DNA of 37,478 bases. It comes from an uncultured Porphyromonadaceae bacterium (GTDB taxonomy: Bacteria > Bacteroidota > Bacteroidia > Bacteroidales > Muribaculaceae). The position numbers and the translations under genes are program-made. Below, piece by piece: positions 8,592 through 17,928 of the stretch; the first letter of the stretch is position 1, and every line of letters starts with the position of its first letter. The notes under the pieces were generated by a model. The model did no database searches, was not told where the DNA came from, and saw only the letters and a list, made by a program, of their open reading frames with translations. The stretch is taken from contig CAMWUY010000004.1 of assembly GCA_947177615.1 (NCBI GenBank), positions 1-37,478 on the forward strand, written 5' to 3'.

Positions 8592-10388
8592 ATGATACAT
8601 ATTACCGACAAGACCGAATGTTGCGGATGTAATGCATGTGGCGACATCTGTCCGACACAAGCCATAAGTTTTCACAACGATAATGAAGGTTTCTGGTATC
8701 CTGAGGTAGACCGGAACAAATGTATCAATTGCGGACTATGTGACAAATCCTGTCCGATGCTACACACCGACACATTGCACTCTCACGGACAACGAGAACC
8801 TAAGGTATATGGGGGGTATCACAAGAATATATCAATCCGTTTTGACTCAACATCCGGAGGAGCATTCTCCGCTTTGGCAAACGCAATGTATAAGCAAGGA
8901 GGATATGTCAGCGGTGCAGTATTCAATCCTGATTGGACAGTCTCCAACTATATTTCCAATAATAAGAAAGACCTCTCGCGTCTGAGGTCAAGCAAATACG
9001 TTGAAAGTAACGCCGAGGGACTATATAAGGAGATTAAACGTCTGCTTAAAGAGGGTGAAAAGGTCTTGGCTTGTGGCTCTCCGTGTCAGATGGCCGGACT
9101 GCGTACATTTCTTGGGAAAGACTACGACAACCTGATTATCGTTGACTTTCTATGTCGTGCCACCAACTCTCCCAAGGCCTATCGGCGATATCTTGAATAT
9201 CTTGAAGATGTCTACGGAGGAAAGATAGTTTCTATCAAAGCCAAGAATAAAGACCATGGGTGGCGTTCATTGGCTCGCAAGGTCGTTTTTGACAATGGTA
9301 AAGTATATTATGGTGAGGGTCACGAGGACCCGTACCGCCGTGGCTATCATCTGAACTACTTTGAACGCCCCTGTTGTTATAATTGCAAATTCAAGGGCTT
9401 ACCACGTATCGCCGACATCTCTTTAGCTGACTTCTGGGGCATCGAGAACATTGACAAATCCATCGACGGCAATCTCGGCACATCAATGATTATGATTAAT
9501 ACCGAAAAAGGAGAGAAATTTTTTGACGGTATCAAGAGCAAAATGGTCTTGAAGGAATTTGACGCCCAGAGAGCTTTCAGAGGAAATTTCAGCGTTGTAA
9601 TGGGAGACTGCTGTCATGCGCCCAAAGGTTATGATAGAGAACAAATGTTCAAAGATATGGACGCAATGCGATTTGACGCTCTGGCCGATAAGTACTTCCC
9701 GTATCGTCCGGCATCCGGGATTCGCTCTATCAAATCATTGATTAAAAAACTTCTTAAATTCGGATATAACACGTTACGCAATCCCTCTCAGTTATTACGG
9801 AATATAAAATGGAGTGTATCGCCACATATTGACGGCAAAGTAATCTTTAGAAGCCATTGTGCGGTAGACCTGAGGGATGGAGCAAAAATCATGGTAAACA
9901 AAGGCGGAGTACTGAATTTCGGAGATAAAAGAAATCTGAAATCTAAATTTGAATCCCGTCTTCTGTTGGAAAGAAATTCCCGGCTTATCATAAATGGCAA
10001 CCGTAATATCATGTACGACTGCGACATCCAGATATTCGAAGGAGCGAACCTCACATTCGGCTCGGGACGCTGTAATTCCGGGCTGAAGATTGTATGTGCC
10101 GAGAGCATCATAATCGGTGATAATGTGAACATCGGCCGTGATGTCTGGATTAGAGACAATAACGGAGGACATTTTATCATTCAGACAGGTTACACCGACA
10201 GAGCTGCCGTCATTATCAACGATAACGTATGGATAGGCTCCAATGTTGTCATCATGAAAGGTGTCACAATCGGAGAGGGTGCTGTTGTCGCAGCCAATAG
10301 TGTCGTAACCTCCAATGTCCCGGCGGGGTCAATGGTAAGTGGTAATCCCGCCAAGGTCGTTTCTGAAAATGTAATATGGGTAAAGTAA
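8592..10388 (+). CDS. Fusion: 4Fe-4S ferredoxin / coenzyme F420 hydrogenase-dehydrogenase beta-subunit family plus C-terminal left-handed beta-helix acyltransferase
   Basis: CCGCNACGDICP and CINCGLCDKSCP clusters, F420-beta-like core (ACGSPCQMAGLRTFLG, CCYNCKFKGLPRIADISLADFWG), then hexapeptide repeats IIIGDNVNIGRDVWI...VWIGSNVVIMKGVTIGEGAVVAANSVVTSNVPAGSMVSGNPAKVV. Confidence 0.88.
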   Translation: MIHITDKTECCGCNACGDICPTQAISFHNDNEGFWYPEVDRNKCINCGLCDKSCPMLHTDTLHSHGQREPKVYGGYHKNISIRFDSTSGGAFSALANAMYKQGGYVSGAVFNPDWTVSNYISNNKKDLSRLRSSKYVESNAEGLYKEIKRLLKEGEKVLACGSPCQMAGLRTFLGKDYDNLIIVDFLCRATNSPKAYRRYLEYLEDVYGGKIVSIKAKNKDHGWRSLARKVVFDNGKVYYGEGHEDPYRRGYHLNYFERPCCYNCKFKGLPRIADISLADFWGIENIDKSIDGNLGTSMIMINTEKGEKFFDGIKSKMVLKEFDAQRAFRGNFSVVMGDCCHAPKGYDREQMFKDMDAMRFDALADKYFPYRPASGIRSIKSLIKKLLKFGYNTLRNPSQLLRNIKWSVSPHIDGKVIFRSHCAVDLRDGAKIMVNKGGVLNFGDKRNLKSKFESRLLLERNSRLIINGNRNIMYDCDIQIFEGANLTFGSGRCNSGLKIVCAESIIIGDNVNIGRDVWIRDNNGGHFIIQTGYTDRAAVIINDNVWIGSNVVIMKGVTIGEGAVVAANSVVTSNVPAGSMVSGNPAKVVSENVIWVK

Positions 10389-11512
10389 ACGGTATGATAC
10401 GGTCTATCCTCAGAAAACTCGGCATAACACATTTTGTCAGACGTAGATTATTGCTTGGACGGATTAATAGAGAGAGAAGAAATGAGAGCAATCTAATAAC
10501 TTCCGGCATTCCATCTTCATACTTTGAACCACTGACCCCGGGAGAACGAAATCAAATCATCGAACTATGGGGAGGAATTGACGAGATTAAAGATATCAAC
10601 TTCCGTGAGTTTGAAATGTTCAAGAGAATGAACGGATTTGATGCCCGCTACCTCACACACGATATTTACCTGCCTGTCATTGCCCGGTTACTTAACGATT
10701 ATCGATACACCACTATCTTTGATGATAAAGGATTAGCCGGATATATTAAACCTACTCACATCAGATTCCCATATTGCTATGCACGCAGGATTAATTCCGA
10801 CTACTATGACAACGAAATGCGGCAAATCCCGCTTGAAAAAGTCCTGGAGTTATGCATACATCAAAATGCAATATTCATTAAACCCTCCAAGAATACATCC
10901 GGTGGTCACGGAGCCAAGCTGATTAGGTTTGGGCAGTACCCTATTTCAGAAAGAGAGCGAATACTGTTGGAAGAGATAAATCGACGAAATTATGACTACG
11001 TCATACAGGAATGCATTAATCAGCATCCTGTGATGGCTCAATTCAATCCGTCTTCTGTCAATACCCTGCGTATTACCACTCTTATGCTAAACGGCAGATA
11101 TTCTCTCTGTTCCGTAATATTGAGATGTGGCAAAGAGGGTTTACACGTTGACAACTGGGGCGCCGGCGGACTTCTGGTTCCGGTGACTTCCGACGGTAAA
11201 GTCACCGAAACCGGACTTGACAACCGTCTGAACCAATATACTTCATCGGGCAAGTGCGTATTTGAGAAATGTCAGATACCTCAACTTCCTGAGATACTTA
11301 AATTAGTGGAACGCTGTCATAGGGAGGACTTCGCAATTTGCAAACTCATAGGTTGGGATATTACAATCGACAGTACCGGAAATCCGGTTATAATCGAGCT
11401 CAACAGCTCCCAGCCGGGTGTTATAGGAGAACAACTTCTCCAACAACCGATATTCGGAGACAGGACGCAGGAAGTTATCGAATATTGCAAATCTAAAATA
11501 TTCTCATATTGA
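10376..11512 (+). CDS. Sugar-transfer-associated ATP-grasp family protein
   Basis: FIKPSKNTSGGHGAKLIRFG, QECINQHPVMAQFNPSSVNTLRITTLML, GWDITIDSTGNPVIIELNSSQPG. Confidence 0.75.
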   Translation: MGKVNGMIRSILRKLGITHFVRRRLLLGRINRERRNESNLITSGIPSSYFEPLTPGERNQIIELWGGIDEIKDINFREFEMFKRMNGFDARYLTHDIYLPVIARLLNDYRYTTIFDDKGLAGYIKPTHIRFPYCYARRINSDYYDNEMRQIPLEKVLELCIHQNAIFIKPSKNTSGGHGAKLIRFGQYPISERERILLEEINRRNYDYVIQECINQHPVMAQFNPSSVNTLRITTLMLNGRYSLCSVILRCGKEGLHVDNWGAGGLLVPVTSDGKVTETGLDNRLNQYTSSGKCVFEKCQIPQLPEILKLVERCHREDFAICKLIGWDITIDSTGNPVIIELNSSQPGVIGEQLLQQPIFGDRTQEVIEYCKSKIFSY

Positions 11513-13047
11513 TGGCTGAAAGCAGCTCCAATAAGAAAATAGCCAAGAACAGTATTTTTCTGTATATGCGGTCATTCCTGATAATGGCCGTCAGCCTATA
11601 TTCGTCCCGAATCATTCTTGAAGCTATCGGAATCGCCGATTATGGCCTATACGGAGCTATTGGCAGTCTTGTCGCAATGTTCGTTATGATAAATGGAGTT
11701 CTGGCCGCCGGTACGAGTCGTTTTATGACATACGAATTAGGCCGGGGAAATCAGGAGCGACTTGCCAAGACATTCAGTGCCTCCTTTATTCTTCATGTAG
11801 GATTGGCTGTCATTCTTTTGATTTTACTCGAGACGATAGGATTGTGGTTTGTCAATCATAAGCTTAACATCCCGGAGGGAAGAACCTTTGCAGCTAACGT
11901 AGTTTATCAGCTTTCTGTATTCACATCCATTTTCTCGCTGACTCAGGTGCCATATACAGCAAGTATCATAGCGCATGAGAAGATGCATGTCTACGCATAC
12001 GTCGGTATTGCTGAGGTCACATTCAAATTGGCACTTATATTCCTTCTGCTCTACTGCCCGTTTGCAGACAATCTTATCGCATACGCTATTATATTGGCTA
12101 TATGGACATTAGGGCTTCAGATATGGTATCGTTATTATTGCCATCGTCATTTCAAAGAGAGTCATCTTAAGATAGTACATGACGGGGATATTTATAAAAA
12201 TATGCTCTCGTATTCAGCCTGGGACTTTATTGGTCAATTTTGCGCAACCGGTAATAGTCAGGGGCTGAACATACTGCTAAATATCTTTTTTGGCGTCACT
12301 ATCAATGCTGCACGTGCTGTGGCATATCAGGTGGAAAATGCGGTCACTCAGTTCTCGACTAACTTCCTGACCGCTGTCAATCCACAGATTACCAAAGCAT
12401 ACGCACAAACGGACCATGACAGGTTTATTATGCTTATAAAGGAGTCATCCAAGTTTGCATTCTTTCTACTGTTTATGATTTCCATGCCGGCATTTATCGA
12501 AGCTCCTTATCTACTGAAGATTTGGCTTGCTAAGGTTCCGGATACCTCGGTATCATTTCTGAGGTTTGCCTTATTCTTTGGAGTTTTCAGAATAATCACA
12601 CGTCCCGTCATCACCGGCACACATGCAACCGGCAATATAAAATACCTCAACCTGACAAGCGGTCTATATTCCGCACTGACATTCCTTTCGGTAATATACA
12701 TTGCCTACAAGCTTGGTGCCCCATATTGGATTTGCTTTATCGTCAATTTCATTAACGGTATTATCGTTACAATTTTTGAAATTAGATCCTTACATCGTAA
12801 TGTCCCGTTTAACATACGTAAATTTGTACCCGAAATAATCATAAAGCCTTGGGTGATTTGCTTGTTAGCCACTATCCCTGCGGTCATAATCCATCATTTC
12901 ATGCACGAATCATTTCTGAAGCTATGTGCCGTGTCCCTCTGTTCAATCGTGTGCATCGGGAGCGCTACATATCTGTTCGGATTGAGCAAATCACAGAGAG
13001 AATGGGTTAAATCGTTAATCGGTTCACAATTCAATAGAAAAGGATAG
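11512..13047 (+). CDS. Polysaccharide flippase / MOP superfamily (Wzx-like)
   Basis: ~510-aa polytopic protein starting SSSNKKIAKNSIFLYMRSFLIMAVSLYSSRIILEAIGIADYGLYGAIGSLVAMF; ATG 11512 overlaps the upstream TGA. Confidence 0.88.
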   Translation: MAESSSNKKIAKNSIFLYMRSFLIMAVSLYSSRIILEAIGIADYGLYGAIGSLVAMFVMINGVLAAGTSRFMTYELGRGNQERLAKTFSASFILHVGLAVILLILLETIGLWFVNHKLNIPEGRTFAANVVYQLSVFTSIFSLTQVPYTASIIAHEKMHVYAYVGIAEVTFKLALIFLLLYCPFADNLIAYAIILAIWTLGLQIWYRYYCHRHFKESHLKIVHDGDIYKNMLSYSAWDFIGQFCATGNSQGLNILLNIFFGVTINAARAVAYQVENAVTQFSTNFLTAVNPQITKAYAQTDHDRFIMLIKESSKFAFFLLFMISMPAFIEAPYLLKIWLAKVPDTSVSFLRFALFFGVFRIITRPVITGTHATGNIKYLNLTSGLYSALTFLSVIYIAYKLGAPYWICFIVNFINGIIVTIFEIRSLHRNVPFNIRKFVPEIIIKPWVICLLATIPAVIIHHFMHESFLKLCAVSLCSIVCIGSATYLFGLSKSQREWVKSLIGSQFNRKG

Positions 13048-13058
13048 TATAAACCACT

Positions 13059-13895
13059 ATGCACACGATAAAATTAAGCAACGATATCGAGATGCCCGCT
13101 ATTATAATGTCTACCAACTGGATGGACTATCCGACAATGAAAAAAGTCGTGACAGCAGGGCTACAAACCGGTTATCGCGCTTTCGATACTGCCAGAGACT
13201 ACGGCAACGAACACATAGTAGGCAAAGTACTCAAAGAGTGTCTCGAAGAGCAAGGACTAAAGCGTGAAGATATATTTATCACGACCAAAATCGGGAATAG
13301 CCAGCAACGCGTGGGAAATATCGACGAGCAGATAGACATATCGCTGAAAAATCTTAAAACAGATTATGTCGACTGCTGGATGATGCATTGGCCATATCCC
13401 AACTATTACATAGAGACATACCACAAAATGGAGAAAGTCTATAACAGTGGTAAAGCACGTGCTATCGGAATGGCTAACTATCACGTCCGCCACTTCAACA
13501 AACTTTTGGAGGCAGGAATTGAGATTGAACCACATTGTGTTCAATTTGAACATCATCCTATGCGTACGGCCGACGATATTGTTCAATTTTGTAATGACAG
13601 AAAGATTACAATTCAGGCTTATTCCCCCTTGTGCCGTATGATTGAGCCTATCAGGAATTCCGAGATTTTACATGCTATAGCAAAACGCTACGGTAAGACT
13701 GTCGGCCAAGTTATTCTTCGATGGCACATTCAGCATGGTTCAGTGCCCTGTTTTAAATCAGTCAACCCTGAGAGGCTCAAAGAGAATTTTGATATCTGGG
13801 ACTTCAAACTTACCGATGAAGAGATGAAAGAGATATCCTCTATGGATTGTGACTATAAATATCATCTGGAGTCAGCAAGTTGTCCGGGTTTCTAA
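13059..13895 (+). CDS. Aldo/keto reductase
   Basis: GYRAFDTARDYGNEHIVGKVLKE, TDYVDCWMMHWPYPN, GKARAIGMANYHVRHFNKLLE, VGQVILRWHIQHGSVPCFKSVNPERLKEN. Confidence 0.92.
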   Translation: MHTIKLSNDIEMPAIIMSTNWMDYPTMKKVVTAGLQTGYRAFDTARDYGNEHIVGKVLKECLEEQGLKREDIFITTKIGNSQQRVGNIDEQIDISLKNLKTDYVDCWMMHWPYPNYYIETYHKMEKVYNSGKARAIGMANYHVRHFNKLLEAGIEIEPHCVQFEHHPMRTADDIVQFCNDRKITIQAYSPLCRMIEPIRNSEILHAIAKRYGKTVGQVILRWHIQHGSVPCFKSVNPERLKENFDIWDFKLTDEEMKEISSMDCDYKYHLESASCPGF

Positions 13896-13908
13896 ATTCG
13901 GTAAACAT

Positions 13909-14934
13909 ATGATAAACATAAAAACTCTATCAAAAAAAATAATACGGAAATCTCTGTATTATCTATTGTTATCACCGGTTTTAAAAAGGACGAACTGGTA
14001 CAGGAATATGTTTGTAGAAAACATATATCCGAGCAATTCCTGGTATCGACAAAATCCGGAGCGAAACTTTGATTTGGTCGTTTTGGGGAGTAGTAGTGCC
14101 AAATGGGCATTTGACTTTACAAATTCGGGAATTAAAGCTATGAACTGGGCTCAGCAACCACAGACACTCATTGAAGACTATAATCTGTTCAGAAATTTTC
14201 ATAGTATCTTGCGTAAAGGAGGGGTCGTTTTAATTACAGTCATGCCGTTTACCGGGCTAAATAAGCAGACAGGATTATACGATGCTTTGAAATATCTACA
14301 TGTTGATGCCCATGAACCAATTCAGCCACATTTGTATCGAAAAGCGGCTCTTATCTCACAGATACCCCTCCTGTTAGGGTTGCCGGCTCTCAAAGCATTG
14401 GTAAAATATTGTATCGGTAAGGATGCTCCTTTAAAGTCCAACAAAAATGCCATGGTCAATGAAAATCACATGGATGAAGCACAGTTAATTCAGAATGCAC
14501 TTAATTATATCAATGGTTGGAAGATGCAATTCGGTATAAAAGATTTAAGTAATCCATTGACACCCGGCAATCTCAAGGGGCGTGAATACAGAATTAATTT
14601 AATGCGGACTATTATTGACTTCTGTAAGGAGCGAAACTATTGTCCGATATTTGTAATACCTCCAATGACTGAATATTTAAAGCGGCATTTGACACCTGAA
14701 TTTGAAGAGCTTTATATCTACAGCTTTTTGAGAGAGGTCAATAGAGATATTCCCACATTGGATTACAGTCGAAACGAGACATTCCGGAATCCGAATCTCT
14801 ATTTCAACAGCTTTTTTCTAAATAACAGAGGGAGAAAACTTTTCACACATCAGGTTCTTTCTGACATAGCATCTTTGGATAGCTCAATAATTAGTCCCTC
14901 TCAAAGGGAGTCACTAATCGCTCAAACACATTGA
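13909..14934 (+). CDS. SGNH-like (DltD/AlgX-like) hypothetical protein, probable polysaccharide modification
   Basis: FDLVVLGSSSAKWAFD near the N-terminus and FNSFFLNNRGRKLFTHQVL near the C-terminus; start at ATG 13909, after the AKR stop, preferred over track start 13849. Confidence 0.6.
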   Translation: MINIKTLSKKIIRKSLYYLLLSPVLKRTNWYRNMFVENIYPSNSWYRQNPERNFDLVVLGSSSAKWAFDFTNSGIKAMNWAQQPQTLIEDYNLFRNFHSILRKGGVVLITVMPFTGLNKQTGLYDALKYLHVDAHEPIQPHLYRKAALISQIPLLLGLPALKALVKYCIGKDAPLKSNKNAMVNENHMDEAQLIQNALNYINGWKMQFGIKDLSNPLTPGNLKGREYRINLMRTIIDFCKERNYCPIFVIPPMTEYLKRHLTPEFEELYIYSFLREVNRDIPTLDYSRNETFRNPNLYFNSFFLNNRGRKLFTHQVLSDIASLDSSIISPSQRESLIAQTH

Positions 14935-14935
14935 A

Positions 14936-16021
14936 ATGATAATCGGGATAGTTACGCAGCCACTACTGTCCAACTATGGTGGTATTTTACAGAATTTCGC
15001 ACTTCAACAAGTGTTGAAGTCTATGGGTCATGAACCTGTTACCTTGGATTTTATCCCGGGTTTCTCAGGCTGGAAGGGAATATATTGGACTGCAAGGAGG
15101 TTTGCCGGATATGTGCTTGGAAAACTACCGGATATAAAATCAGTAATTTCCATTTTTGAACCACACCGGACCAATAAATTCATTGATGAATTTGTCAGGA
15201 GATATATAGTTTGCACACCCACATTCTGGGATAATTATTCCACGAAGATAATTGAAAAGGTAGCACCCGAAGCAGTTATCGTAGGAAGCGACCAGACATG
15301 GCGACCTATGTACAATCCCCATTTTTTAAACTCAATGTTCCTTGATTTTGTAAAAGATGATAACATCACGAAATTAGCTTATGCCGCCTCATTCGGCACT
15401 TCAGAGTTTGAATTTACAGAACAACAAGTCAAAGAGATAACTCCTTTGCTAAATCAATTTTCTTCAATATCAGTACGTGAAAAGTCCGGCATGGATATTG
15501 TCAAAAGGCTCGGTGGAGACGCAGTATGCGTTTTGGACCCTACACTGCTGTTAGGTCGAGACGGGTTTGAAAAACTTCTTCCATCGACAAAGAAAAAAAA
15601 CGTATTGGGAGCGTACATTCTGGATGAATCAGATGAAATATCCTCTTTATTAGTTCGTGTTAAGGCTGCAGAAGGATGTGATAATATTCATCGGTTTACA
15701 AAAGGGGAACAGAATATGGGACCGCTTGAATGGATTGATACCATCAGAACTTCAAAATTCGTTGTCACGGATTCATTTCATGGAACAATTTTCTGTCTTT
15801 TGTTTCATATCCCTTTCCTCACAATTGTAAATACCGCCCGCGGAGGTGACAGATTTTACTCTTTATTGGAGCCATTAGGATTGGAAAACCGTTTGATTGA
15901 ATCCTCACTATCTTATGAAAAGCATCCTCATTCTGTAATCGATTGGGAGAAAGTTGATGACATTATTGAAGTAGCACGCAAGAAATCATTCGCTTTTCTT
16001 AAAGACAGTCTTAAAAAATGA
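14936..16021 (+). CDS. Polysaccharide pyruvyl transferase family protein
   Basis: IGIVTQPLLSNYGGILQNFALQQVLKSMGH, VGSDQTWRP, VREKSGMDIVKRLGG, VLDPTLLL, FVVTDSFHGTIFCLLFHIPFLTI. Confidence 0.92.
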   Translation: MIIGIVTQPLLSNYGGILQNFALQQVLKSMGHEPVTLDFIPGFSGWKGIYWTARRFAGYVLGKLPDIKSVISIFEPHRTNKFIDEFVRRYIVCTPTFWDNYSTKIIEKVAPEAVIVGSDQTWRPMYNPHFLNSMFLDFVKDDNITKLAYAASFGTSEFEFTEQQVKEITPLLNQFSSISVREKSGMDIVKRLGGDAVCVLDPTLLLGRDGFEKLLPSTKKKNVLGAYILDESDEISSLLVRVKAAEGCDNIHRFTKGEQNMGPLEWIDTIRTSKFVVTDSFHGTIFCLLFHIPFLTIVNTARGGDRFYSLLEPLGLENRLIESSLSYEKHPHSVIDWEKVDDIIEVARKKSFAFLKDSLKK

Positions 16022-16074
16022 TATCTCGATTATGAACTTTTACCGGAAGACATAATCAAATAAAATATGAAACA

Positions 16075-16812
16075 ATGAATTCAAAACAACTGAGAAAGAT
16101 TTTCCACCCGTTTACCAAGATACCGGGTGTTCGACCCTTATTGGGAGGACTATATAGGAAATTAATCTATGGTCCCGCAAGAAAAAAAGAAATTGAGACT
16201 TTCCAGAAAAATGGTCTCAGAGTGTTACAGGAATTTGACACCATCCTGAGAAGTCTTGATGTCCCGTACTGTCTAATGTGGGGTTCACTCATTGGGGCAG
16301 TCCGCGAAAAGGGCTTTATCAAACATGATTTTGACATTGATGTGGCGATGTGGCGCGAGGATTACTCCGATGCGATGGATAAGGCTTTACTTGATGCCGG
16401 ATTCCGCCACGTTCAGCGATTTCTGATAGATGGCGGTGAAAATGGTATGGAGGACACCTATGAAAAGGAGGGGGTTGCCATAGACATATTCTATTTTGTT
16501 ACGGACTCCAAAACGGGAAGGTCATTCTGCTGTAGTCTTGATTACATCAACGGTGAGGTGACATGGGAAGATTGCTTTAGAAAATATGGCACTACCATCC
16601 TGTTCCGCGATGAGATACCATTACCTCGCAAGTTCGTTTACACACCTTTCGAAACTATTGAACTCCCAATTCCGGAGAACTACGATTTTATCCTTAGACG
16701 AGTATATGGAGATAATTACATGACTCCCGACCCGAATTGGACACGAGAAATTTCCCCGTACATTTGTGAATTTAAGGGTCGTAAGATTGAATATCTAATT
16801 TACGACAAGTAA
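16075..16812 (+). CDS. LicD family phosphotransferase
   Basis: LRVLQEFDTILRSLDVPYCLMWGSLIGAVREKGFIKHDFDIDVAM is the LicD/nucleotidyltransferase-fold signature. Confidence 0.85.
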   Translation: MNSKQLRKIFHPFTKIPGVRPLLGGLYRKLIYGPARKKEIETFQKNGLRVLQEFDTILRSLDVPYCLMWGSLIGAVREKGFIKHDFDIDVAMWREDYSDAMDKALLDAGFRHVQRFLIDGGENGMEDTYEKEGVAIDIFYFVTDSKTGRSFCCSLDYINGEVTWEDCFRKYGTTILFRDEIPLPRKFVYTPFETIELPIPENYDFILRRVYGDNYMTPDPNWTREISPYICEFKGRKIEYLIYDK

Positions 16813-16821
16813 ACAAGAGCA

Positions 16822-17928
16822 GTGCCTACATTCTTACAATCCTTATACTGCCTGCTATATTACCTGTTTGTCGGGCTCATCGGTTACAACGGTAATATGA
16901 ACCGCAGAATCAGAAGGGAGCCGAATCCCAATCTGACTCTGTTTATGATTCTTGCTACCTTTATATACGTTCTGACATATTTTATCGACACGGATTACTT
17001 CCATTATGAGAGAATAATAGATGAACTTTCACAACGTATTGAGGTAACTCATATTGAGGAGATATACACATGGATAGGGCAGGCTGTATTTTACAACTAT
17101 ATTTTATTTCGAATTGTAGTTTGGGGTAGCGCCCTATTTCTGTTCTGTAAGACCGTTAAAATTTCGCATACCAATCTCAACCATGCTCTATACACACTGT
17201 TCATTATATTCATAGGTATATTTGCATACGCGCGTGCAACGTTGGGGATGGCATTTGCATATTGTGGTCTTGCACTAATCGTTCAAAATCCTCCGGGGAT
17301 TAAGAAAATATTCGGATTCGGTCTCTTGCTCTGCTCGATTATCTTTCATAATTCGATGGCATTGATTATAGGAGTCGCTATCATATCCCTTATAATGCCG
17401 TTGAATAAAAAGACACTTCTTATTTCATTGATCGGCACCGTTATCGGTTCCGTGGCAATCACCGGATTATTCATATCAATTTTGACAGACAATCAATTAG
17501 GGGATGCTTATGTGATGTCGAAATTATCTACTTATACCTCGGGTAATATGGAGGATGACCCGACCACTATGTTAGGTAAAATAAGATATTTTCTGGCTGC
17601 CGCTGCATATTATTTGGGAGTTTTCTTCTGCATACAGAGTATATTTAAACTTAAAGCCAAAGGTATGAAAGTGTCAAAACTACAGGAGGTCTTTACAAAA
17701 TGTGCCCTGTTAATCATATTGATATCCACCCTACTGCTGTTCTTACCTTTAGGCGTAAATGTGTTCGCATACCGAATCAGATATATGGCGATGATTCCAA
17801 TATGTATATGTCTGACTTCAATGACAGATAAGGATCTGGTATCATTTAAAAGATATAGGCTGTGTATGGGTGTCGGAGCCGCCGCCATGCTAATGGCTCT
17901 GTTGTACAATGTTAAAGATACTTTATGA
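16822..17928 (+). CDS. EpsG/Wzy-like polysaccharide polymerase
   Basis: Polytopic protein, GTG start; IIFIGIFAYARATLGMAFAYCGLALI and IIFHNSMALIIG resemble the EpsG family. Confidence 0.75.
   Translation: MPTFLQSLYCLLYYLFVGLIGYNGNMNRRIRREPNPNLTLFMILATFIYVLTYFIDTDYFHYERIIDELSQRIEVTHIEEIYTWIGQAVFYNYILFRIVVWGSALFLFCKTVKISHTNLNHALYTLFIIFIGIFAYARATLGMAFAYCGLALIVQNPPGIKKIFGFGLLLCSIIFHNSMALIIGVAIISLIMPLNKKTLLISLIGTVIGSVAITGLFISILTDNQLGDAYVMSKLSTYTSGNMEDDPTTMLGKIRYFLAAAAYYLGVFFCIQSIFKLKAKGMKVSKLQEVFTKCALLIILISTLLLFLPLGVNVFAYRIRYMAMIPICICLTSMTDKDLVSFKRYRLCMGVGAAAMLMALLYNVKDTL

Noticed and set aside
9788-10180. Two overlapping minus-strand ORFs (130 and 125 aa) opposite the LbH domain
   Set aside because: Shadow ORFs produced by the hexapeptide-repeat codon pattern.
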